Assembly: GCA_019695185.1 (NCBI GenBank)
Contig: JAIBAN010000004.1
Span: 1-64,000 of the forward strand
Reading direction: 5' to 3'
DNA from: Blastocatellia bacterium
GTDB lineage: Bacteria > Acidobacteriota > Blastocatellia > Chloracidobacteriales > Chloracidobacteriaceae
Length of the DNA stretch: 64,000 nucleotides
The notes below the pieces were generated by a model, which was not told the DNA's origin, ran no database searches, and was given only the letters and a program-made list of their open reading frames with translations. Shown piece by piece: positions 26,620-33,806 of the stretch (positions are counted from its first letter, which is position 1; each line of letters starts with the position of its first letter). The translations under genes and the position numbers were made by a program.

Positions 26620-28779
26620 ATGAAACACGTTCTTTTCCGTCTCCTTCTGATGCTCCTCTGCTGGAGCGCCGTTCTCAGCACTTCCGTCCAGGCTGAAGCC
26701 GTCAAAGCCGAACATGTTGACGCCGAACTGGTTTCCGAAGTCGAAACCATCCAACCGGGCAAGCCGTTTACGGTTGCCCTGCGGCTCAAACACGAGGAGC
26801 ACTGGCACACCTACTGGCGCAACGCCGGCGATTCCGGGCTGGCCACCAAGATTGAATGGCAATTGCCCGCCGGATTCACTGCCGGGCCGATTCAGTGGCC
26901 GTTTCCCAAAACCATCACGCTGGCTGACCTGGTGAGCTACGGTTACGAAGGCGAGACGTTCCTGATGGTGCAAATCACGCCGCCGGCTTCGCTCAAGCCG
27001 GGAGCCTCGGTTGATTTGGCTGCCACCGCCAAATGGCTGATTTGTAAGGAAATCTGCCTTCCCGGACAGGCTGACGTGAAACTCAAACTGACCGTGGCCG
27101 ATGGCGCGCCAAAACTTTCAAGCCAATGGGCGCAGGCTTTTTCCGATACGCGGGCCAAACTTCCGATTGCCAATGCCGACTGGAAACTGCAAGCCGCCAT
27201 TCAAGGCGATAAAATGTTTCTGCGGGCAAACAAACCGGAGTGGTTCAAGGATGATTTGAAAAACGTCTACTTTTTTGCCGACAAAGGCATGGTCATCGAA
27301 TCAGCCCCGCCGCAAACTCTAAAGAAAATCAGTGGCGGCTATGTGCTTGAAATGAAACGCTCGACAATTTCGCCGGACCTGCCAACCAGTCTGCAAGGTG
27401 TGCTGGTTTCGGATGAAGGCTGGCGCGGGCAGGGCACGGAACGGGCGCTGCAAGTGGATATACAGATTGAACCACTGGCCAAACTCGGCAATCTGGCTTC
27501 CACCACCGGAGCCGATACGGCAGCCCCCACGGCCCCTGCGGGCGAAGTCCAAAGTCTGTGGTTGGCCTTTGTCTTTGCCTTTATCGGTGGCCTGATTCTG
27601 AACCTCATGCCCTGTGTGCTGCCCGTAATTTCACTCAAGATTTTCGGTTTTGTGAAACAGGCTGAGGAAGGCCACGACAAAGCCTGGAAACACGGTTTAG
27701 CCTTTACCTTTGGAGTGCTGGCCTCATTTTGGGCACTGGCCGGGGCTTTGCTCATCCTGCGGGCAGGCGGGCAACAACTGGGCTGGGGCTTCCAGTTGCA
27801 ATCACCCTATGTGCTGATTTTTCTTTCTTCCTTGCTCTTTATGCTGGGACTCAACCTGTTTGGCGTGTTTGAACTGACGGTGAGCGTTGGTGGCTCACAA
27901 AAAGGCGGCCTGACGGGTTCGTTTTTTGATGGAACGATTGCCACCCTGGTCGCCACGCCTTGTTCGGCCCCGTTTATGGGTTCGGCGCTTGGTTTTGCGA
28001 TTGCCCAACCGGCTCTGATTTCCCTGACGGTCTTTACCATGCTGGCGCTGGGCATGGCTGCGCCGTACCTGATTCTGTCGGCTTCGCCGGGCCTCCTGAA
28101 ATACGTTCCCAAACCCGGCACCTGGATGGAAGCCTTCAAACAGTCCATGGGGTTTCTCATGATGGGAACCGTCATCTGGTTGGTGTGGGTGTTTGGGCAG
28201 CAGAAAGGCGGCGCTGATGGAATTGCCGCGTTGCTGATGTCGTTTATTTTTCTGGGAATTGGCGGCTGGGCCTATGGACGTTGGGGTAATTTCATGATGC
28301 CGGCCCGGACCCGGTTGATTGCCAACATCGTGGCGGCCATTTTTGTGTTGGGCGGGGCCACCTTTGCAGTGGCCATGACCAAAGACCTGACACCGCCCAG
28401 TGCTTCCGGCACCAGCAAGGCCGGCGAAGGCATTGCCTGGGAACCCTTCTCACCCGAACGGCTGGCGGAGCTTCAGTCGCAAGGGAAACCGGTTTTTATT
28501 GATTTCACCGCCGCCTGGTGTTTGAGTTGTAAAGCCAATGAAAAAGTGGCGTTCACCTCAAAAGAAGTGCAGGACGAATTCAAAAAGCGCGGCATCGTGA
28601 CACTCAAAGCCGACTGGACCAATCGTGATGAAGTCATTGCCAAAAAACTGGCTGAATTTGGCCGGACGAGCGTGCCGCTCTATGTGCTTTATGGCAAACA
28701 GGCCGGACAACCGCCGAAAATTCTGCCCGAAGTGATTACGCCCAGCATCGTGCTGGAGCAATTGCGGACAATCAATTGA
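26620..28779 (+). CDS. DsbD-family thiol:disulfide interchange protein
   Basis: 719 aa. Signal peptide (LLLMLLCWSAVLSTSVQA), an N-terminal DsbD-type beta domain (HWHTYWRNAGDSG, ATAKWLICKEICLPGQ), eight or so membrane helices from about residue 315 (LILNLMPCVLPVISLKI with its Cys-Pro; ATPCSAPFMG) and a C-terminal thioredoxin domain with WCLSCK (about 632). DsbD moves electrons from cytoplasmic thioredoxin to periplasmic proteins; this longer form with the KEICLPGQ domain resembles ScsB-type variants. The redox cysteines of all three modules are present. Confidence 0.93.
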   Translation: MKHVLFRLLLMLLCWSAVLSTSVQAEAVKAEHVDAELVSEVETIQPGKPFTVALRLKHEEHWHTYWRNAGDSGLATKIEWQLPAGFTAGPIQWPFPKTITLADLVSYGYEGETFLMVQITPPASLKPGASVDLAATAKWLICKEICLPGQADVKLKLTVADGAPKLSSQWAQAFSDTRAKLPIANADWKLQAAIQGDKMFLRANKPEWFKDDLKNVYFFADKGMVIESAPPQTLKKISGGYVLEMKRSTISPDLPTSLQGVLVSDEGWRGQGTERALQVDIQIEPLAKLGNLASTTGADTAAPTAPAGEVQSLWLAFVFAFIGGLILNLMPCVLPVISLKIFGFVKQAEEGHDKAWKHGLAFTFGVLASFWALAGALLILRAGGQQLGWGFQLQSPYVLIFLSSLLFMLGLNLFGVFELTVSVGGSQKGGLTGSFFDGTIATLVATPCSAPFMGSALGFAIAQPALISLTVFTMLALGMAAPYLILSASPGLLKYVPKPGTWMEAFKQSMGFLMMGTVIWLVWVFGQQKGGADGIAALLMSFIFLGIGGWAYGRWGNFMMPARTRLIANIVAAIFVLGGATFAVAMTKDLTPPSASGTSKAGEGIAWEPFSPERLAELQSQGKPVFIDFTAAWCLSCKANEKVAFTSKEVQDEFKKRGIVTLKADWTNRDEVIAKKLAEFGRTSVPLYVLYGKQAGQPPKILPEVITPSIVLEQLRTIN

Positions 28780-28782
28780 ACG

Positions 28783-28932
28783 TTCTGAGTTCCGCCTTCA
28801 GGCGGCTGTTTTGAGTCCAGCCTTGAGGTTGCCGGCTTGGTTTTTCCAAGATTTGGATGTGTTTGGATTGATAAAAGACAGCCGCCTGAAGGCGGAACTC
28901 AAAACAGCCGCCTGAAGGCGGAACTCAGAACT
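28783..28932. repeat. Palindromic inverted-repeat element (CCGCC-TTCA-GGCGG type)
   Basis: Left arm 28783-28835 with one perfect palindrome and one decayed copy (CCAGCCTTGAGGTTGCC); right arm 28877-28932 with two copies read as CCGCCTGAAGGCGG, 26 bp apart. Both arms share the GTTTTGAGT linker between palindromes. The right arm ends 1 bp before the ATG of the next gene. Confidence 0.92.
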
Positions 28933-28933
28933 T

Positions 28934-29620
28934 ATGCGCCTCCATTCCCTGCAACACGTTCCCTTTGAAGATTTAGCCGCCATTTCCGCTTGGACCGCCC
29001 GGCAGCACCACTCCGTTTCCGTGACCCACCTGTTTCACCACGAACCGCTTCCCCAGGTGACCGACTTTGATCTGCTGGTCGTCCTGGGCGGGCCGATGAA
29101 CGTTTCCGACGAAGCCGAATTCCCGTGGCTCCGGGAGGAAAAACGCTTTATCGAAGAAGCCATTCAAGCTGAAAAGAAAATCCTGGGCATCTGCCTTGGT
29201 TCCCAATTGCTGGCGGATGTGCTGGGGGCACGGGTCTTCCGCAACGAACACAAGGAAATCGGCTGGTTTCCGGTCGAACTGACTCAAGCCGCGCAAACCG
29301 CTCCGCTCTTTGCTGATTTTCCGCCGGTCTTCACGCCGTTTCATTGGCATGGCGACACTTTTGACCTGCCTTCCGGTGCCACCCATATCGGACAAAGCCC
29401 AGCCTGTCGGCATCAGGCTTTTACCTATGGAAACAACGTGGTGGGGCTGCAATTTCATCTTGAATCCACACCCGTTGCCGTGGCCCGCATGATTGACCAC
29501 GAGCGGGACGACATGACCCCCGGACCTTACGTCCAATCCGAAACTGAAATCCTGAACGCCGCCGAACACTTCGCACAGAGTCAAAATCTGTTATTTTCCT
29601 TGCTTGACCGTTTCTGTTGA
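28934..29620 (+). CDS. Class I glutamine amidotransferase
   Basis: 228 aa. Triad-type GATase: nucleophile Cys in ILGICLGSQLLA (about 86), and His followed by Glu in LQFHLESTP (about 173). GGPMNVSDE near the start is typical of the stand-alone GMP-synthase-like amidotransferases. It would release ammonia from glutamine or hydrolyse a gamma-glutamyl compound; no synthetase partner is nearby, so the substrate is unknown. No ribosome site is visible because a repeat arm occupies the leader. Confidence 0.88.
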   Translation: MRLHSLQHVPFEDLAAISAWTARQHHSVSVTHLFHHEPLPQVTDFDLLVVLGGPMNVSDEAEFPWLREEKRFIEEAIQAEKKILGICLGSQLLADVLGARVFRNEHKEIGWFPVELTQAAQTAPLFADFPPVFTPFHWHGDTFDLPSGATHIGQSPACRHQAFTYGNNVVGLQFHLESTPVAVARMIDHERDDMTPGPYVQSETEILNAAEHFAQSQNLLFSLLDRFC

Positions 29621-29641
29621 GATTCAAAAGGAAAGAGATGA

Positions 29642-30448
29642 ATGGAACGACGTACTTTTTTGCAATTTCTCACCGCGCTTGCCGTCAATGAGGGCATTGG
29701 GGTTGGCCCTGCGGTTATGGCTCAACCATTTGCAGGGCGGGAAGCCGACCATCCGGCGGTGCATGGCATGGTGGTGCTGGGAACCCACAAAATTTATCTT
29801 TCACACCTGCCGCTTTTTTCCTCGCCGGACCATGCTTCGCCGCACAATTATCAGGTGCTGCTGGAAGTTGAATTGAGTCAAAAAGGCGAAAACATCCTCA
29901 AAAACTACGTCAAGGACCGCTCCAAAACCCGCGCCACTCTCTATACTTTTGAGCCTGAAAAGTTTGTGCTTCCGTCCGTGCAGTTCGGTGGTCAAAGCGG
30001 CCCCCCGGTGCGGACGTTTCGCGGGAAGCTCTATCGCGGCCATTTCGAACGACAGGGAACTCCGATTGCCGACGAAGTCACCGTCAACGTGACGAAAGTC
30101 ATTCACTTCCACCCTTTCGCCTCCAACGCAACGCGCCCGGAATCGTTGCAATACATTCTCTTCGGCAACGAGAAAGAGTGTTTTGCGGCGCACTACATTA
30201 CCCGCCCGCCGGATTTTGACCACTTGGTTCCCGTCATGCTGCAAGGGGAAGACCTGACTTCCCAACAGCTTGCATCCGGCTTGCTGGCAACCTTCCCCAA
30301 ATTGAAGGATACAGCTTCGGACCGGTTGCGCTACCGACAAACCCTGCCGGCCACCTGCGCTCCGCTCACCGCTCCGACCAACGTGTTTCCTGTCTCCTGC
30401 CAGGTTGGGGCGGATATTTACCTGGAAGAAAACGAGTTGGCGTCCTAA
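29642..30448 (+). CDS. Conserved hypothetical exported protein
   Basis: 268 aa starting MERRTFLQFL, a possible Tat-like signal. The body (HGMVVLGTHKIYLSHLPLF, NYQVLLEVELS, TVNVTKVIHFHPF, YILFGNEKECFAAHYI) appears beta-rich and looks like a conserved family whose function I do not know. It starts 21 bp after the amidotransferase with AAAGGAAAGAG upstream, so the two may be co-transcribed. Confidence 0.7.
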   Translation: MERRTFLQFLTALAVNEGIGVGPAVMAQPFAGREADHPAVHGMVVLGTHKIYLSHLPLFSSPDHASPHNYQVLLEVELSQKGENILKNYVKDRSKTRATLYTFEPEKFVLPSVQFGGQSGPPVRTFRGKLYRGHFERQGTPIADEVTVNVTKVIHFHPFASNATRPESLQYILFGNEKECFAAHYITRPPDFDHLVPVMLQGEDLTSQQLASGLLATFPKLKDTASDRLRYRQTLPATCAPLTAPTNVFPVSCQVGADIYLEENELAS

Positions 30449-30453
30449 ATCAC

Positions 30454-30621
30454 AGTCTGGGAGTCTTGGGAGTCTTGGGAGTCTTGGGAAGTCTTGGGAG
30501 TCTTGGGAGTCTTGGGAGTCTGAAGAAGTAAACAGTGACACAATTTTTTCTTGTCACCTGTCACACCGGTCACTTGGTTTTGACTCCCAAGACTCCCAAG
30601 ACTCCCAAGACTCCCAAGACT
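30454..30621. repeat. GGGAGTCTT nonamer inverted-repeat element
   Basis: Left arm 30454-30521 (seven units, one with an extra A), right arm 30581-30621 (four units), core about 59 nt with its own TGTCACCTGTCACACCGGTCAC motif. The unit is 9 bp, unlike the 7-bp families. The right arm ends exactly at the stop codon of the methyltransferase. Confidence 0.93.
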
Positions 30622-31647
30622 TTAATTTTGACCTTTGTAGGAAACAACAGCACTCTGCATCGGAGGCACCGGCTTCAGTTCGTTACGGGAAAACCCGGCG
30701 GCTTCGGCCATGTGGCGAAGCTCGGCAAACGTGTAAGCATCACCCGCCGGAGTCGAACCGAGCATGGTCAAACTGAAAGCCGCCGGTCCCGGAGGCGAAA
30801 TGCGGTCGTCGTTGGGGACGAATTCAAGGGTGATGGCGCAGCCTCCCGGCTTGAGTGCAGTATGAACCTTCCGCAGCAGGGCTTCGCAAGTCGGAATATC
30901 AAAATGGTGCAGGAAATTGGTGAGCAGAATCACATCATAATCCGCACCAAAATCAGTCTCGAAGGCGCTGCCCGGCAAGGCCTGCCAGCGGTCGGTCACA
31001 CCGCGCTGGGTGGCATTTTCACGGGCGACTTCCAGCACATTGGACCAATCGAGGGCAACCACTGCGGCCTGCGGAAAGGCTTGGGCAAAAGCGATTCCAT
31101 ACAAGCCATGTCCGGCGGCAATGTCCAGAACCTTCATGTGGTTCGGAACCGTGGCCGGGTCAAGCAACGTGGGCAGGACCTTGGAAGGCATTTCCATCAT
31201 TGGCATCATGCCACGGGCGAACCGGACCCAAACCGGATTTTCCGGTGCAATTGCGCCTTCATCCGGTAAGGTGGTTCCACCCCGACGTACGTTTTCGGCC
31301 AAATCGTTGAAACCGGCGGTCAGCATCGGAGCCAGCATAAATTCAATTGCACCGCCCACATAAGCCGGTGAGTGACGGTTGAGAAAAATGGCGGAGTCCT
31401 GCGTCAATCCATAGACTCCGTCGGTTTTGGTCAAAAACCCAAGAATGGTCAGGTAATCGCATAAAATTCGAATCCCCCGTTCAGAGGCAGCGCACCGCTC
31501 GGTTATCAGTGCCGATGTGGTTTTACCTTCGGCGATGGCGGTAAAAACTTCCAGTTCCACTGCCGCCTTCAGTGCGGCAGTCCGCTGATAGGCGTTGATG
31601 GTTTCAAAAAAAAGCTGGGGGGAGGGGGATGGTGGTTGGTTTTGCAT
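30622..31647 (-). CDS. SAM-dependent O-methyltransferase, acetylserotonin/plant-type fold
   Basis: 341 aa from ATG 31647 (GGAG 6 nt upstream). The N-terminal dimerisation/winged-helix domain (FFETINAYQRTAALKAAVELEVF, GIRILCDYLTILGFL) and C-terminal Rossmann domain (KVLDIAAGHGLYGIAFAQ, VVALDWSNVLEVA, DVILLTNFLHHF) match the methyltransferase_2 family that acts on small phenolic or polyketide-like hydroxyls. Substrate unknown. It is divergent from the rhomboid gene. Confidence 0.88.
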   Translation of the reverse strand: MQNQPPSPSPQLFFETINAYQRTAALKAAVELEVFTAIAEGKTTSALITERCAASERGIRILCDYLTILGFLTKTDGVYGLTQDSAIFLNRHSPAYVGGAIEFMLAPMLTAGFNDLAENVRRGGTTLPDEGAIAPENPVWVRFARGMMPMMEMPSKVLPTLLDPATVPNHMKVLDIAAGHGLYGIAFAQAFPQAAVVALDWSNVLEVARENATQRGVTDRWQALPGSAFETDFGADYDVILLTNFLHHFDIPTCEALLRKVHTALKPGGCAITLEFVPNDDRISPPGPAAFSLTMLGSTPAGDAYTFAELRHMAEAAGFSRNELKPVPPMQSAVVSYKGQN

Positions 31648-31723
31648 AAAGGCTCCAAGTTTGGTATAGGTTCCGGGGTGCAGGGCTTGGAATGGTTCCA
31701 AATCCTTTCTGCCGGAGGCTGTT

Positions 31724-32461
31724 ATGATTCCGCTCCGAGACAATATCCCGTCACGAACGTTTCCTTTTGTTACCGTCACATTGATTGTCATCAACGTGTT
31801 GGCATTTATTTTCGAGCTCATGCTGGGTCCCAAGCTGAACGGCTTCCTGCGGGAGTTCGCGGTGGTGCCCAGGCATTTTTTCAGTGATTACTACATTACT
31901 GCCTCAGGTGGATTGCGTCACATCGGGTTGGCGGATTTAATTTTGCCACTTTTTACCTCGATGTTTTTGCATGGCGGCTGGGCGCATGTGATTGGGAACA
32001 TGCTCTATCTGTGGATTTTCGGCGATAATGTCGAAGACCGCATGGGCCACGTCAAATACCTCTTTTTCTATCTTTTGTGTGGAATGGCTGCCTCCGGAGC
32101 CCATATTCTGACCAATCAGGAGTCGCGGGTACCGTCCCTTGGGGCAAGCGGTGCGATTGCCGGCGTGCTGGGAGCCTACTTGATTTTGTACCCCAAGGCA
32201 CGCGTCCTGGTTGTGCTGCCACTCTTCATTTTTTGGCAGATTATCGAGGTTCCGGCCTTCTTTTTCCTGGGATTCTGGATTGTGCAACAGTTCATTTACG
32301 GGGTTGGCAGCCTTTCGGAGTCGGCCCAAACCGGCGGGGTCGCTTGGTGGGCGCATATCGGCGGATTTGCGGCTGGACTGTTGATGGTCAAATTGCTGGC
32401 CCGCCCGGAACGCCGGGTCCTGCCCGAAGTCTGGGACCCGGATGAATACCGCTACCGCTGA
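31724..32461 (+). CDS. Rhomboid-family intramembrane serine protease
   Basis: 245 aa with six or more membrane helices. Catalytic Ser in LGASGAIAG (about 141) and catalytic His in WWAHIGGFAAG (about 210); the HGGWAHVIGNMLYLWIFGDNVED segment is the conserved loop-helix region. GGAGG lies 5 nt before ATG. It cleaves single-pass membrane proteins within the bilayer; the substrate is unknown. Confidence 0.92.
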   Translation: MIPLRDNIPSRTFPFVTVTLIVINVLAFIFELMLGPKLNGFLREFAVVPRHFFSDYYITASGGLRHIGLADLILPLFTSMFLHGGWAHVIGNMLYLWIFGDNVEDRMGHVKYLFFYLLCGMAASGAHILTNQESRVPSLGASGAIAGVLGAYLILYPKARVLVVLPLFIFWQIIEVPAFFFLGFWIVQQFIYGVGSLSESAQTGGVAWWAHIGGFAAGLLMVKLLARPERRVLPEVWDPDEYRYR

Positions 32462-32467
32462 AAAATC

Positions 32468-32637
32468 GGGTTCAGGGTTCAGGGTCTTTTTAATTGAGAA
32501 TTGAGAATTGAGAATTGACAATTAAAACCCATCCGGAATATCAAATTTTCTGGTATTCGAAAACCCCGAACCCTGAACCCTGAACCCTGAACCCTAGACC
32601 CTAGACCCTAGACCCTAGACCCTCAACCCTGAACCCT
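32468..32637. repeat. Compound GGGTTCA element with an inner GAATTGA array
   Basis: Left arm GGGTTCA (32468-32486), then GAATTGA units (32492-32519), then a core shared with the 10.8 and 47.1 kb elements (AATTAAAACCCAT, CAAATTTTCTGG), then a long right arm (32560-32637) that switches from GAACCCT to five ACCCTAG units and back. The right arm ends 1 bp before the next ATG. Two unit families are nested in one element. Confidence 0.92.
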
Positions 32638-32638
32638 C

Positions 32639-33319
32639 ATGTCTTCCATTCGCCTTTTTCTTTTTGACCTGGACGGAACCCTGATTGATTCCCGCCACGA
32701 TATTATGACCGGTCTCAACTCCATGCTGGTCGAACTTGACCTGGAGCCGTTTCCCATCGCGGATGTAACCCGCTTTATTGGTGATGGAGCCCGCAAACTG
32801 GTCGAACGGGGCCTGCGGGCGCGATTGGCCGAGCCTCCCACCGAATCCGAAATTGACCAAGGGCTGGAAATTTTCAAAAAGCATTACGGACGACACCTGC
32901 TGGATACAACGGTGCCCTACCCAAATGTAGTGCGGACACTGGAACATTTCTCCCATCTGCAACTGGGAGTTGTCACCAACAAACCCTACGGTTTTTCCAA
33001 AACCATTCTGGATGGGCTGAATCTGACCCGGTTTTTTTCCGCCATTATTGGCGGCGATTCGGCTCCGGAACGAAAACCCCATCCGGCACCGGTGCTGGCG
33101 GCCCTTTCACACTGCGAGGTTGCAGCATCTGAGGCCGTCATGGTGGGGGACAGTTCCCACGACGTTCGGGCTGGGAAGGCTGCCGGAACTCTGACCTGTG
33201 GGGTGACTTACGGATTGCGTTCACGGCAGGAACTGGTTGAAATCGGCGCGGACCTGATTGTGGATGATATGGCCGAACTGATTGACTTATTCAAAACAGG
33301 ACTGAGGACTGAGGACTGA
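32639..33319 (+). CDS. gph: HAD-family phosphoglycolate phosphatase-like hydrolase
   Basis: 226 aa. HAD motif I FLFDLDGTLIDS, motif II LGVVTNKP, motif III Lys in APERKPHPAP, motif IV VGDSSHDVRAGKAAG; the cap domain lies in between. It fits the Gph subgroup, which dephosphorylates 2-phosphoglycolate, but related HAD enzymes have other substrates. The start codon directly follows a repeat arm with no ribosome site, and the C-terminal tail LRTED plus stop is encoded by a GGACTGA array. Confidence 0.85.
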   Translation: MSSIRLFLFDLDGTLIDSRHDIMTGLNSMLVELDLEPFPIADVTRFIGDGARKLVERGLRARLAEPPTESEIDQGLEIFKKHYGRHLLDTTVPYPNVVRTLEHFSHLQLGVVTNKPYGFSKTILDGLNLTRFFSAIIGGDSAPERKPHPAPVLAALSHCEVAASEAVMVGDSSHDVRAGKAAGTLTCGVTYGLRSRQELVEIGADLIVDDMAELIDLFKTGLRTED

Positions 33320-33435
33320 GGACTGAGGACTGAGTGTTGCGTTGAAGATGAACAACAGAAAAGAGACATTGGCCCAGCCTTGGGCTTGAGTACAACACTC
33401 AGTCCTCAGTCCTCAGTCCTCAGTCCTCAGTCCTG
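33299..33435. repeat. GGACTGA inverted-repeat element between convergent genes
   Basis: Left arm 33299-33334 and right arm 33398-33435, about five units each, core about 63 nt. Pairing extends outward through AAAACA. The left arm contains the HAD stop codon; the right arm ends 2 bp before the stop of the small membrane protein. Confidence 0.93.
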
Positions 33436-33437
33436 TT

Positions 33438-33800
33438 TTAAGAAGGGTTTTCTTTGGAAATCCGCACCACCACAAAAACCGCCAGCAAAATTCCCAGAAC
33501 CCCTCCCAGAATCAAGCCGGTCACCAAACCGACCAGCGCGCCGCAAAAAGCCACAAAAAAGGCTACGAAAACAGCCAGGCCGGGGTCGCTTCGGTTGGTT
33601 GCCACAAAGTAAGCAAAATGAATGACGTAGCCGAGCACGGTGCCTGCCACCGTGCCGCCCGCCAGACCGCCTCCGCCAAAACAGACAAGGATGCTCACCC
33701 GCGAAAGGGCATAGACCCAGTTTTCAAAGCGTTCCCGGCGGGTGGACACTCTTCCTGGCGGAAACGGCTGGGGAGGATTCTGAAAGGGTGGTGTGGACAT
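33438..33800 (-). CDS. Small membrane protein of unknown function
   Basis: 120 aa: a Pro-rich, basic N-terminus (1-30) and three Gly/Ala/Val-rich hydrophobic segments (VSILVCFGGGGLAGGTVAG, LAVFVAFFVAFCGALVGLV, LGGVLGILLAVFVVV) with repeated small-residue motifs that suggest tight helix packing. No family recognised. It ends 6 bp from the stop region of the propeller kinase on the same strand, so it is probably co-transcribed downstream of it. Confidence 0.65.
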   Translation of the reverse strand: MSTPPFQNPPQPFPPGRVSTRRERFENWVYALSRVSILVCFGGGGLAGGTVAGTVLGYVIHFAYFVATNRSDPGLAVFVAFFVAFCGALVGLVTGLILGGVLGILLAVFVVVRISKENPS

Positions 33801-33806
33801 GGCAGG

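Noticed and set aside
32580-32637. Telomere-like AACCCTG/ACCCTAG tracts, suggesting a linear-replicon end or eukaryotic DNA
   Set aside because: The arrays are internal, short, flanked by bacterial genes on both sides, and paired with inverted arms.
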